Translations under genes and position numbers: made by a program
The notes under the pieces: generated by a model
The model's input: only the letters and a program-made list of their open reading frames with translations
Told to the model about the DNA's origin: nothing
Database searches by the model: none
Source: Actinomycetes bacterium
Lineage (GTDB): Bacteria; Actinomycetota; Acidimicrobiia; Acidimicrobiales; Ilumatobacteraceae
DNA: 64,000 nucleotides
Reading direction: 5' to 3'
NCBI GenBank assembly: GCA_025359865.1
Contig: JANYDH010000046.1
Span: 1-64,000, forward strand
Part shown: positions 16,416 through 24,519 of the stretch, one piece after another
Numbering within the stretch: the stretch's first letter is position 1
Layout: every line of letters begins with the position of its first letter

Positions 16416-17641
16416 CTGGCAACCTCGCAGTGTCGGGTCGTGGTCCGCTCCACATCGCGTGCTGAACGTGCTTCAGCACGTCGAGCTTGGCGCTTCGAGA
16501 GGTGGCCGGGTGGACGGCCGCCGAGGACCCGGGCAATGGTGAACAGGATGAGCACGAGGATCATCAACACCGCCGCCGTGGCGAATCCACGCGCGATTTG
16601 TGTGGGCTGGGGTGAACGCACAAGTACGAATGCTGCAAGCGGTAGCGAAACCATCGGGTTCTTTGACGGGTCGACGTTCATCGACGAGGTGAATCCGGCG
16701 GTGAGGAGAACCGGAGCCGTCTCCCCCACACCGCGCGCAACACCGAGGATCACCGCCGTGGTAAGACCCGAACGCGCCGTCGGGAGCACGACATGCCACA
16801 CCGTTCGCCACAGCGGTGCACCGAGCGCAGCCGAGGCCTCGCGTAGGCTGCCCGGTACCAGGCGCAGCACGACGTCGGCGGCGCGAATGATGATCGGCAG
16901 CATCATGATGCTGATCGCGATCGAAGCGGCGAGACCGGACCGCTCGAACCCAAGGATCAGGATCCACGTCGCGAAGATGAACAGACCCGCCAAGATCGAC
17001 GGCAGCGCCGTCATCGCCGTCACGACCGTTCGCACCAGCCCTGAGGCACGGCTACGAGATTCGTTCAGGAACACCGCACACGCGAGGGCAAGAGGGACCG
17101 TGATCACGAGTGAAATCGACGTCATGATCAACGTGCCGGCGATGGCGTGGGTAATACCACCGATTTCGAGCGGATCGAGCGGTCCCGCGACGCTCATGTC
17201 CTCGAGGTAGAAATTTGAATTGGCAAGCGCTTCCCGGCCCCGCCACAGCGTGTAGATGATCACCGAAGCAAGCGCCGACACTGCCACCACCGTCGCCGAT
17301 GTGAGCAGTACGTTCATCACCTTGTCGATCACGACCGGACGCGTCTCTGTGAGCGACGCAAGTACCGCATAGGTGGCAAGAAAGACGAGGAACGTCACCA
17401 CGACAAACCCGAGACGTCCCGACAGCGGCGTGAACCGACCGAAGAGCAACAGCGTCGTGGAAAGAGCGCTCACGCCGGCACCGATCATCAGCATGACGTC
17501 ATTGACAGACATCCGTCCGGTCGTTCGCGGCTGTTGCGGTGCCGTCAGCACTCCGGGGCGCTTGGGCAGGATCGTCGTTGGGATCGTCGTCGCTGTTGTT
17601 GTTGTTGTTGGGATCGACGCTTCAGTGATGGTGATGGTCAT
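16412..17641 (-). CDS. pstA: Phosphate-type ABC transporter permease PstA
   Basis: A 409-aa permease, longer than typical PstA (about 280-300 aa). The N-terminal 45 residues are a Thr/Pro-rich cytoplasmic stretch (TTTTTATTIPTTI), and two or three extra hydrophobic segments precede the canonical domain (about 165-375). Hallmarks: GGITHAIAGTLIMTSISLVI, SRASGLVRTVVTAMTALPSI, the EAA loop (REASAALGAPLWRTVWHVVLP), and GVARGVGETAPVLLTAG. It overlaps pstS by 4 nt (ATGA) and lies 2 nt after pstC. It forms the membrane channel with PstC. Confidence 0.9.
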   Translation of the reverse strand: MTITITEASIPTTTTTATTIPTTILPKRPGVLTAPQQPRTTGRMSVNDVMLMIGAGVSALSTTLLLFGRFTPLSGRLGFVVVTFLVFLATYAVLASLTETRPVVIDKVMNVLLTSATVVAVSALASVIIYTLWRGREALANSNFYLEDMSVAGPLDPLEIGGITHAIAGTLIMTSISLVITVPLALACAVFLNESRSRASGLVRTVVTAMTALPSILAGLFIFATWILILGFERSGLAASIAISIMMLPIIIRAADVVLRLVPGSLREASAALGAPLWRTVWHVVLPTARSGLTTAVILGVARGVGETAPVLLTAGFTSSMNVDPSKNPMVSLPLAAFVLVRSPQPTQIARGFATAAVLMILVLILFTIARVLGGRPPGHLSKRQARRAEARSARDVERTTTRHCEVAR

Positions 17642-17643
17642 GG

Positions 17644-18666
17644 TCAGCTACTCGCCCCCGAACGCGACCGGGCCACAAACCACGACGCCGTGAAGTTGAC
17701 GACAAGGGTGACTGCGAACAAGGCAAGCCCTGCGGCCATCAATGCCGACAACCCGAAACCCGAGGATTCGCTATACCGATTCGCGATCAGACTCGATACC
17801 GAGTTGCTGCCTGCTTCAAGGATGTGGAAGTTGACGTCGAACCGTGGGGAGATGATCAACACCACGGCGATCGTCTCTCCGAGGGCCCGACCGAGACCGA
17901 GCATCGTGCCGCCGATGATGCCTCCACGGCCGAACGGCAAGGCAACGACTCGGATCATCCCCCAGCGGGTCGAGCCGAGGGCGAACGCGCCCTCACGCTC
18001 TCCGATCGGGACTTGCGAGAACACTTCGCGCATCACCACGCACTGGATCGGCATGACCATCATTGCCACGACCATGCCCGCCACAAAGGTTGATGCGGTG
18101 TAGACGGTCATGCTTGATAGCGGGCTGCCGGGGTTGGCACCCGCCACGTCAAAAAAGGGGATCCACCCGAACCACCCGTTCAGCCAATGAGACAGGCCGA
18201 TGATCTGTCCCTGCAGCAGGAACAGGCCCCAGAGGCCGTACACGACGCTCGGCACGGCAGCCATGAGATCGACCACTGCAACGAGTGTCGACCGTAACCA
18301 GGTCGGCGCGACCTCGGTGATGAACAACGCGGCCCCGAGCGAGATCGGCAAGGCGATGACGACAGCGACGAGGGCGATCAAGACCGTCCCGACGAGCACG
18401 GCAGCGATGCCGAACTTGCCTCGATCGGGCTGCCATTCGGCTGTGGTGAGGAACGACAGGCCGGTGGATCGCAGGGCCTGCGTTGCCTGGATCGAGAGGA
18501 ACAACCCGACCGCACCCATGATCGCCAAGACGACAACACCGCTGAGCGAGGTCACACCATGAAACACACGGTCGCCGCGACCGCGGCGAGCATCGAGGCT
18601 CCTCGGCTGGGGTGTTCCGCTACCGACGTCGACAATGGCGGGGATGGTGGAGGTCATCATCTCCAT
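17644..18666 (-). CDS. pstC: Phosphate-type ABC transporter permease PstC
   Basis: A 340-aa permease with six predicted transmembrane helices. PstC hallmarks: FLTTAEWQPDRGKFGIAAVL, LVGTVLIALVAVVIALPIS, DLMAAVPSVVYGLWGLF, the EAA loop (GEREGAFALGSTRWGMIRVVALP) and GLGRALGETIAVVLI. The insertion WLNGWFGWIPFFD between helices is typical of PstC. The start is taken at 18666; Met 3 or 4 are alternatives. It follows three helical-protein genes with a 3-nt gap, which is not a usual pst context, and no phoU lies nearby. Confidence 0.9.
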   Translation of the reverse strand: MEMMTSTIPAIVDVGSGTPQPRSLDARRGRGDRVFHGVTSLSGVVVLAIMGAVGLFLSIQATQALRSTGLSFLTTAEWQPDRGKFGIAAVLVGTVLIALVAVVIALPISLGAALFITEVAPTWLRSTLVAVVDLMAAVPSVVYGLWGLFLLQGQIIGLSHWLNGWFGWIPFFDVAGANPGSPLSSMTVYTASTFVAGMVVAMMVMPIQCVVMREVFSQVPIGEREGAFALGSTRWGMIRVVALPFGRGGIIGGTMLGLGRALGETIAVVLIISPRFDVNFHILEAGSNSVSSLIANRYSESSGFGLSALMAAGLALFAVTLVVNFTASWFVARSRSGASS

Positions 18667-18669
18667 CGC

Positions 18670-19440
18670 CTATGCCAGCCACGCAGCGAGAACGACAAGC
18701 ACGATGACCATCGTGAGCCCCATCAGGATCACGTCGGGATGCCGGGCATGCGTCCAGAACGACTGCTTCACGGGCACAGGTACGGGCACGGGCAGCAGCG
18801 CTGGTGTGGGCGTGATGTACGCAGTAGGCATCGCAGAGCCCCATGCGAGCATTCGCTCGTCCAACAGGCTTGCGATCACTGTGGCGAACACGGTGGCGAA
18901 GCCTTCGGCGTCGATGACGACCGTGGTCGGCAGCGGTGCATGCCCGTACTGGCCCGGCTCAGCTGCGACGGGCAGCGCGACGGCCTCCGGTCGCGCCACC
19001 AGTTCGACAGTTGGCTCGACGGTTGGCTCGACGACGGGCTCGACAAATGGCTCGGGCAGAGACTCAGTAACTAATACCGGCGGCAAATCGACTCCTACCA
19101 CGGGTGCCAGAACCTTCTCGACCGGTGGCGCGACCTCGCTGATTCGTGCCGTCGCCTGCGCCACCATCACCGCTGCGGCCCGTTCAGCTGCGGCCACTTC
19201 GGCCGCCGCGTCGGCCCACGTCTGCGCTAGCGCAGCATCCAGCACACCGCGCCGCTCCTCCATCAGCGGCTCGAGCCGTGCCCGCAACTGCTCGCGCGCG
19301 GCCGAATGATCGGTGCTCACTGCATCGGTTTCGGCAGCGGCGGCTGTCTCCAGGGCGGCGCGGAGTTGCAGGGTCAGCAATGCGATCGCCGCCCGCGCAG
19401 GCAGTGCCGATCGAGCCGTCGAAGTCGCTTCACTCAGCAT
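18670..19440 (-). CDS. Helical protein with C-terminal membrane anchor (unknown)
   Basis: A 256-aa protein. Residues 1-105 are Ala/Glu/Arg-rich and predicted coiled coil (LRARLEPLMEERRGVLDAAL). A Pro/Val/Glu-rich linker follows (about 110-155, EPVVEPTVEPTVEL), then a short ordered part and a C-terminal transmembrane helix (LMGLTMVIVLVVLAAWLA) ending at the last residue. This is a tail-anchored layout with the bulk in the cytoplasm. It lies immediately upstream of pstC and overlaps the preceding small coiled-coil gene by 11 nt, so co-translation is likely. No family is recognised. Confidence 0.7.
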   Translation of the reverse strand: MLSEATSTARSALPARAAIALLTLQLRAALETAAAAETDAVSTDHSAAREQLRARLEPLMEERRGVLDAALAQTWADAAAEVAAAERAAAVMVAQATARISEVAPPVEKVLAPVVGVDLPPVLVTESLPEPFVEPVVEPTVEPTVELVARPEAVALPVAAEPGQYGHAPLPTTVVIDAEGFATVFATVIASLLDERMLAWGSAMPTAYITPTPALLPVPVPVPVKQSFWTHARHPDVILMGLTMVIVLVVLAAWLA

Positions 19441-19870
19441 CGTTCGCCCCCGCCGTCTCGGAATCGGTTAGTTCTCCGCTGCGGCTGGCAACCTGCTGGC
19501 GAGCCTCGGCCAGGATCCGTTCAACCTCGTCGCGCGCAGTCTCCCGGACCATCTCGACCGTCATGTCCTGCTCGCGTTCCATCTCGGCCAGACATTCCTG
19601 AGAGGCGGCGAGCTCGGCGCGTAGTGCTGCGTTCAGATCAACGTCACGCTGCTCTGAACGACGCCTTGCGACGGCGATGCGCTCGTTTGCGGCCTCTATC
19701 CCTGCTTCGAGTCGCAACCGTTCCGCCTCGAACTCATCCACCTCAGGCTTGTGCCACTCACCTGCGGCCGCAGAGGCCCACAAGGGCGCTTCTTGCTTCC
19801 ATCGGTCGTCGGGAGCGGTCGCGAGCCCCATTCGGAACCCGTTGATCGGCGTACCATTCAGTCCAGCCAT
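19430..19870 (-). CDS. Small soluble coiled-coil protein (unknown)
   Basis: A 146-aa protein. Residues 45-130 form one long acidic/basic heptad-like helix (EFEAERLRLEAGIEAANERI ... EVERILAEARQQVA), resembling flexible stalk or scaffold proteins. There is no signal peptide and no transmembrane helix. The last codons overlap the next gene by 11 nt. The N-terminus (NGTPINGFRMGLATAPDDRW) looks ordered and may be a docking segment. It is probably a cytoplasmic partner of the two anchored helical proteins on either side; this is inferred from context. Confidence 0.65.
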   Translation of the reverse strand: MAGLNGTPINGFRMGLATAPDDRWKQEAPLWASAAAGEWHKPEVDEFEAERLRLEAGIEAANERIAVARRRSEQRDVDLNAALRAELAASQECLAEMEREQDMTVEMVRETARDEVERILAEARQQVASRSGELTDSETAGANDAE

Positions 19871-19877
19871 GGTGTCA

Positions 19878-21044
19878 TCACCCGATCACTGCCATGGCAA
19901 GGGCAAACGCCGAGGTCGCCGCTGTCATCGGGAGCACGACGCGCATCGGGATCCAACCGAATCGGCGCTTCGAGTCGACAAGACCCGGACCCTTCGACCA
20001 GAACCGCAGAAATGCGGCCTCGGATTCGGATTCAACGGGCTCGACAGCTGGTGTCGTAGAGCCCGTCGTGGGACGTGCAGCCGAGGGCCGATCGAGCCGG
20101 ATAATCATGTCGTCGACGCGAGATGCCAATGCCCTCTCGTTCGGCTGGCGCTGAGGGCTCAGCGCGCATGGCGTGGTCAACGTTTCGGTGAGCATCATCA
20201 ACAACGACTGAAGCCCTGCCGAGTCGGCCTGCTCGAGTGCGGCCAGCATGTGCAGCGGTAGGAGTTGCGCCATTTCGCCGTGTGTCGGGAGAATTTCGAC
20301 CTGATCCTCGCCATCGCTGCCCGCGGCGACGATCTCTTCCGCTTCGACTCGTGCGAGATGTCCACGCATCGCCGCCCGGGCGTGTGCATCGTCGATCACA
20401 GCGAGGCCCTCCTGGTTCTCGGCGGACCACCAGCCATCGAGCATCGAAGCAAGTTGACGTTGCAACACAACACCGTCCGGTTCGCCTGGCTCGAATGCCT
20501 GATTGATCACCTGCGCCAACGCATCTGTATCCGTACCGGTGCGAATGATGGAGCCATCGGACGCACCAGCCGCCGGGTCGAAGGACACGTTCGCCGCCGT
20601 CAGATCACCGGGCACCGTACGTAGAACGGGAACCGAATGCTGACCGATCGTGGGCCGATGCGCGTCGCCGGCAGCGGCCCGAGCCCGAGCGGCGGCCACG
20701 ACTGCGAGGGCGCTCTGCTCGGCGACTCGCCCGATGTTCGTCACCTCAGCGTCGACTGCGGCGCGCCGTGTCATGATCGATCGCTGTGCATCGAAAAACT
20801 GTTGCGCCAACCGGGCATGAGTCGCGGCAACCTGGGCAAGTTGGCCCGAATCGCGAGGCAGGAGCGAACAGGCGTGTCGGATCGAACTCAGATGACGTGC
20901 GTGTTCTGCCTTCAGCGCGTCGAAGAATGCGCCGGCAGCGGCTGTCCGGTCGACGGACAGCCGTTTCACATCATCCAGCCGCGGTTTGGTCTCCATGCGG
21001 ACTGACGATAAATGCGACAGGTAACGAGCAGATGAACTCGACAT
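19878..21044 (-). CDS. Helical protein with C-terminal hydrophobic segment, first gene of the cluster
   Basis: A 388-aa protein, not recognised. Residues 20-130 are helical with a possible coiled coil (FFDALKAEHARHLSSIRHAC, AQQFFDAQRSIMTRRAAVDAE). A middle helical domain (about 180-290) contains LARVEAEEIVAAG and MAQLLPLHMLAALEQAD, then a linker. The C-terminus (MRVVLPMTAATSAFALAMAVIG) is a transmembrane segment ending at the last residue. It is the first gene of the minus-strand run; the 131-bp gap to the divergent mftE should hold the main promoter. The tail-anchored layout matches the 256-aa gene two positions downstream. Confidence 0.7.
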   Translation of the reverse strand: MSSSSARYLSHLSSVRMETKPRLDDVKRLSVDRTAAAGAFFDALKAEHARHLSSIRHACSLLPRDSGQLAQVAATHARLAQQFFDAQRSIMTRRAAVDAEVTNIGRVAEQSALAVVAAARARAAAGDAHRPTIGQHSVPVLRTVPGDLTAANVSFDPAAGASDGSIIRTGTDTDALAQVINQAFEPGEPDGVVLQRQLASMLDGWWSAENQEGLAVIDDAHARAAMRGHLARVEAEEIVAAGSDGEDQVEILPTHGEMAQLLPLHMLAALEQADSAGLQSLLMMLTETLTTPCALSPQRQPNERALASRVDDMIIRLDRPSAARPTTGSTTPAVEPVESESEAAFLRFWSKGPGLVDSKRRFGWIPMRVVLPMTAATSAFALAMAVIG

Positions 21045-21175
21045 GACGGCGCGGGGTAGTGCGGATGAAATCCGCCGCTGCCATCATGTCGAGGTCCACC
21101 TTCGACGCAGGGCAACACCCAGCGAAACGAGCCGTGTCCGCGGCACCGGCAGTGGACCCCTAGTGTGAAGAAGAC

Positions 21176-21874
21176 ATGACGGCAAAGGCAACCACGCAAC
21201 TCGGTGAGCTGGCGTGGCCCGAGTTGTACCAGGCCACGCGCCGCCCGCTGCTTGCCGTGCCGGTCGGTTCGTGCGAGCAGCATGGCCCGCACCTTCCGCT
21301 CGATACCGACACGCGCATCGCTGTGGCGCTCGCCAACGGACTCGGCCAATCGTTCGAACCGGGCGAGATCGCGGTGGCGCCGCCGATCACGATCTCGGCC
21401 AGCGGTGAGCACAGCGGATTCCCCGGCACCCTGTCGTTCGGTACCGAGGTGGTCGAGACGATGCTGGTCGAATTGGTACGCTCCGCCGACTGGAGCTCGG
21501 GCGTCGTATTCGTCAACGGACACGGCGGCAACGCCGAGGCGATGCGACGAGCAGTGAGCCGATTGACCTCCGAGAGCCGACGCGCTCTTGCCTGGTTCCC
21601 ACGGGTGCCGGGGGGCGATGCGCACGCCGGGCACACCGAGACGTCGATAATGCTCGCTCTCGCACCGGAACTCGTGGTTCGTCACCGGGTACAGGCCGGC
21701 CGAACCGAACCGATCAGCGAACTCATTGCCGACCTTCGCCTCGGGGGGGTCAAGGCAGTCAGCCCTAACGGGGTGCTCGGCGACCCGACCCAAGCCACCG
21801 CCGCGCACGGTCGATCCGTCATCACCCGGCTCACGATCGATCTGGTCAACGCTGTCGACGAGTGGTGGGTGTGA
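21176..21874 (+). CDS. mftE: Creatininase-family mycofactocin peptidase MftE
   Basis: A 232-aa creatininase-fold metallohydrolase. Metal-site motifs are clear: PVGSCEQHGPHLPLDTDT, ASGEHSGFPGTLSFG, VFVNGHGGNAEA and DAHAGHTETSIML. In mycofactocin biosynthesis MftE removes the modified C-terminal Val-Tyr dipeptide from the MftA peptide after MftC action. It overlaps mftF by 4 nt, which supports MftE over a generic creatininase. The usual mftA, mftB, mftC and mftD are not in the window, so this pair is detached from the rest of the cluster. The start at ATG 21176 is the only good one before the motifs. Confidence 0.85.
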   Translation: MTAKATTQLGELAWPELYQATRRPLLAVPVGSCEQHGPHLPLDTDTRIAVALANGLGQSFEPGEIAVAPPITISASGEHSGFPGTLSFGTEVVETMLVELVRSADWSSGVVFVNGHGGNAEAMRRAVSRLTSESRRALAWFPRVPGGDAHAGHTETSIMLALAPELVVRHRVQAGRTEPISELIADLRLGGVKAVSPNGVLGDPTQATAAHGRSVITRLTIDLVNAVDEWWV

Positions 21875-23322
21875 CCGGGCAACGATTCCGCCTCGACTCG
21901 TCGTACCGGCGGCCGGCGGGCGGCAGCACGGTGATCGCCGGTTCACCGCTGCGACTGTTCCGGCTCTCCCCCGGCGGTGTACGCGTGGCGGAGGCCATCG
22001 AACGCGGCGAGTCGCTCACCGGCAAGCACGCCTCGCTCACCGAACGGCTCGTCGATGCGGGGGCGATCCACCCCCTACCTCCGGCTCGCGACAGCGACCC
22101 GACAACATTGACGATCGTGATTCCCGCTCATCGTGAGTGGCCCCAGTTCCGACATCGGCAGTGTCGATTGATCGTGGTCGACGATGCCAGCCCTACGCCA
22201 CTAGCAGTCCCTTCCGATGCAGCCCTATCTGTTACACGAGGGGTGGAGGTGATCCGGCGCCCGGACAACGGTGGCCCGGGCGCGGCACGAAGCACCGGGC
22301 TCGCTGTCGTCGACACGCCGTTCGTTGCGTTTGTCGACAGCGATGTCGACGTCGACGAAGGCGACCTCTTGGCGCTGCTCGCCCACTTCGATGATCCACT
22401 GGTGGCGCTCGTCGCTCCGCGGGCGGCGAGCAGTGTTGGCACGGGCGCGGGTGCTGATCACCCGTCAATGCTGGCCCGCTACGAGGTCAGGCATTCGCCG
22501 CTCGACATGGGCGCGGAACCTGCCCGGATCGCTGCGGGAACCAGGGTCAGCTACGTTCCAGCTGCCGTTGTGGTTTGCAGGGTCGAGGCGCTGACCGCAG
22601 TCGGGGGTTTCGATCCCGGTCTGCGCTACGGAGAGGACGTCGATCTGGTCTGGCGGCTCGCCGCAGCAGGCTGGCGGTGTCGCTACGAACCGTCCGTCGT
22701 CGCGTACCACCGCACCAGGCGATCCTTGCCGGAATGGTGCATCCAACGCTTCCGGTACGGCACATCCGCGGCCCCGTTGGCCCGACGTCACCCCGGGGCG
22801 TTGGCCCCAGTACGAATGAGCGGCTGGAGCGCCGGCATGTGGATCGCCGTTGCAGCCGGGTGGCCGGTGGGCGGCGCTCTCACCGGCCTGGCGACGGCGT
22901 TGGCACTCGTGCGCAAACTGCATGATGTTCCCGCAGTCGAATCGCTTCGTCTCGCCGGACTCGGCCACCTCTGGGCAGGCCGGTTGTTGGCCGCGACGAT
23001 GACTCGCGTCTGGTGGCCGGTTGCGGTGTGCGCCGCCATGGTGTCACGAAGGGCGCGGGCGATCTTGGCGGTCTCGGTCGCAGTGACGTTGCTGACCGAC
23101 CGGCGAAGCAGCACATCCACTGCACCCGGCAACGGCCACCACAGTCCGCAACTCGATGTGGTTCGGGCCTGCGGATTGCGGCTACTCGACGACGTGGCCT
23201 ACGGGACCGGGGTCTGGGCCGGTATGGCCCACGAACGAACCCTCTCCCCAGTGCTGCCGGTATTCACCTCATGGCCCGGTCGGTCTCACAGCAAGCCGAC
23301 GCGTCGGGGTGTTCTGGCGTGA
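21871..23322 (+). CDS. mftF: Mycofactocin glycosyltransferase MftF
   Basis: A 483-aa protein starting at GTG 21871, which overlaps the mftE stop (GTGA); two more GTGs lie just upstream. The N-terminal part (GGSTVIAGSPLRLFRLSPGG) is the MftF-type PqqD-like segment. A GT2 glycosyltransferase domain follows, with VVDDASP, GGPGAARSTGLA, FVDSDVDVDEGDL, and FDPGLRYGEDVDLVWRLAAAGW. C-terminal hydrophobic segments (about 310-395) suggest membrane association. MftF builds the beta-1,4-glucan tail on premycofactocin. The segment between TIVIPAH and IVVDDA is short compared with typical GT2 proteins, so either a loop is trimmed or a small deletion is present. The C-terminal 90 residues are conserved in style. 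Confidence 0.88.
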   Translation: MTGQRFRLDSSYRRPAGGSTVIAGSPLRLFRLSPGGVRVAEAIERGESLTGKHASLTERLVDAGAIHPLPPARDSDPTTLTIVIPAHREWPQFRHRQCRLIVVDDASPTPLAVPSDAALSVTRGVEVIRRPDNGGPGAARSTGLAVVDTPFVAFVDSDVDVDEGDLLALLAHFDDPLVALVAPRAASSVGTGAGADHPSMLARYEVRHSPLDMGAEPARIAAGTRVSYVPAAVVVCRVEALTAVGGFDPGLRYGEDVDLVWRLAAAGWRCRYEPSVVAYHRTRRSLPEWCIQRFRYGTSAAPLARRHPGALAPVRMSGWSAGMWIAVAAGWPVGGALTGLATALALVRKLHDVPAVESLRLAGLGHLWAGRLLAATMTRVWWPVAVCAAMVSRRARAILAVSVAVTLLTDRRSSTSTAPGNGHHSPQLDVVRACGLRLLDDVAYGTGVWAGMAHERTLSPVLPVFTSWPGRSHSKPTRRGVLA

Positions 23323-23344
23323 CCGGTGGTAGGGGTCGTTCGCT

Positions 23345-23380
23345 TCACGAACAGAACGGCACATGTCGTTCTCTTCGTGA
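23345..23380. promoter_or_regulatory. 14-bp inverted repeat, operator- or hairpin-like
   Basis: TCACGAACAGAACG (23345-23358) and CGTTCTCTTCGTGA (23367-23380) are inverted with one mismatch and an 8-nt spacer. The site lies between mftF and a decayed antitoxin frame. It could be an operator of the lost toxin-antitoxin genes or a mobile-element end. Confidence 0.4.
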
Positions 23381-23392
23381 TCAGAACGAAAG

Positions 23393-23458
23393 AATCGCTC
23401 CCCACCGCATCAGCCGGGGGATCACGATACAACCGAGACACACAGCCAGACGCAGTTC
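23393..23458 (-). pseudogene. Fragment of a DUF4395 gene (3' part)
   Basis: The minus strand encodes LAVCLGCIVIPRLMRWGAIL, almost the same as LAVCLGCIVFARLMRWGVIP in the intact DUF4395 gene at 27461-27961. The DNA also matches, around ACCGAGACACACAGCCA. No upstream part of the gene remains. The two copies are in the same orientation about 4.1 kb apart and bracket the accessory segment. Confidence 0.65.
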
Positions 23459-23607
23459 TTCTCCCGTACGAGACGTTCGTACTCCTCCTGGACGTCGCCG
23501 AGGATCTCGTGATCGCCGAGCGGATCCGTGAGCGAGCAGCCAGTGACAACGGTCGGAGGACTTCACTGGGTGAGGTTGCCGCCGAGTTCGGTATCGATCT
23601 CGCCATG
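23455..23607 (+). pseudogene. Remnant of a Phd/YefM- or RelB-type antitoxin
   Basis: The plus frame reads VLLPYETFVLLLDVAEDLV, IAERIRERAASDN, and TSLGEVAAEFGIDL. This matches the C-terminal half of many antitoxins (V-P-x-E-x-Y/F, a helical toxin-binding part, then D/E-EVAAELGID). The DNA-binding N-terminus is missing; the frame runs directly out of the DUF4395 fragment. No toxin frame follows. It is probably dead. Confidence 0.5.
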
Positions 23608-23770
23608 CTGTTACTGGCAAGCCGACGAAGAAGCTGGCACCCCCGAGCTTTCCCATCCTCGGGGGTCGGCGCACACCACCCTCGACCCGGCGATCGTCAC
23701 ACGAGAACGGCACTACTCGCTGAGAACGTACAACGTCCCCACCTGCTGGTGGGGTCGATCGTTCTGACGA
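23608..23770. other. Gene-poor decayed DNA
   Basis: Part of a gap of about 450 bp after mftF. Apart from the inverted repeat, the DUF4395 fragment and the antitoxin remnant, the sequence shows only short frames without start signals or recognisable motifs. Confidence 0.5.
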
Positions 23771-23953
23771 TCAGGCCGTCATGCGGGAGCGGTACTCCTC
23801 GACAGCATCGGCGGGCACATGAGCGATGCCATCGATCATCACGTACCGGATCTGCCTCGTCTGTACCAGACGCAGCAACTCCTTCGTCGGCATCTGTAGC
23901 CGGCGTGCCGCCTCGGTGGCTCGTAGCGCAAGGTCAGGCATCTGCATCTCCAT
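23771..23953 (-). CDS. Small excisionase-type helix-turn-helix protein
   Basis: A 60-aa protein. LRATEAARRLQMPTKELLRL followed by VQTRQIRYVMIDGIAHVPADAVEEYR is the pattern of the helix_turn_helix_17/excisionase family: an HTH with a Leu-Arg-x-x-x-x-G-hydrophobic-x-x-Y wing. Here GLI/RVG is replaced by RQIRYVMIDG. Starts at 23953 or 23947 (MQMPDL) are both possible. It stands alone, with no integrase or phage gene, so it could be an antitoxin or local repressor left by a mobile element. The binding target is unknown. Confidence 0.5.
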   Translation of the reverse strand: MEMQMPDLALRATEAARRLQMPTKELLRLVQTRQIRYVMIDGIAHVPADAVEEYRSRMTA

Positions 23954-24321
23954 GCGGGTCGTCGAAGTCGAATCTACGGCTGAGCTCTCGGATCCGCACG
24001 AAGGCTGGGTGGTGAGCGGCGTCAGGTCAGTTCATGCCAACGTTGATGGCTCGCGCGTGTTTGGCGAGCTTCACAGCCTTCTCGCCGTCGTCTCCCAGCA
24101 GGGAGAGGAAAGCCGACTCGTCGTGTACACCTTTGATAGCGAACACGTGAAGGGCCGGTCCTTTCAAGAGTGCTGCGAAGGTCAGGAGTTGATATCCGAA
24201 CGCTGATGCCTCGGCCAAGGCCACCGGAATGAATGACGTTGTCGGGAGTGGACGGACCTCCGAGATGGCGGTGCGAAGGAACCTCATACAGATCGCCACC
24301 ACGGGCACGGCCACGCCGGCG

Positions 24322-24388
24322 GCGAAGAGCGAAGAGCGAAGAACGAAGAACGTGAGCGAAGAGCGAAGAGCGAAGAGCGAAGAGCGAG
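24322..24388. repeat. Heptanucleotide tandem repeat (GCGAAGA)n
   Basis: Seven-base units of GCGAAGA/GCGAAGAA, with one GTGA interruption, run for about 67 bp in the pseudogene. The length is not a multiple of three units overall, so expansion shifts the frame. Confidence 0.85.
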
Positions 24389-24474
24389 ATCGTGAGCGAC
24401 TGTCCGAAGGGGGCGGACATCCGATGCATCAGCAATACTGAGGTTGCCAGAAGCAGCGTGGCTGGCACCATGTA

Positions 24475-24519
24475 GCGCAGTGCGCAGTGCGCAGTGCGCA
24501 GTGCGCAGTGCGCAGTGCG
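24475..24519. repeat. Heptanucleotide tandem repeat (GCGCAGT)6
   Basis: Six perfect GCGCAGT units (24475-24516) plus GCG lie in the same transporter pseudogene, 87 bp from the other heptamer tract. On the minus strand they encode LRTAHCA-type repeats. Confidence 0.9.

Noticed and set aside
5409-17641. Simple phosphate-uptake operon
   Set aside because: The gene order, linkers, anchors, pseudo-sortase and missing phoU do not fit a plain pst operon, although PstC, PstA and PstB cores are intact.
23771-23953. Prophage or integrated element marked by an excisionase-like gene
   Set aside because: No integrase, terminase or structural gene is present; the HTH protein alone is not enough.
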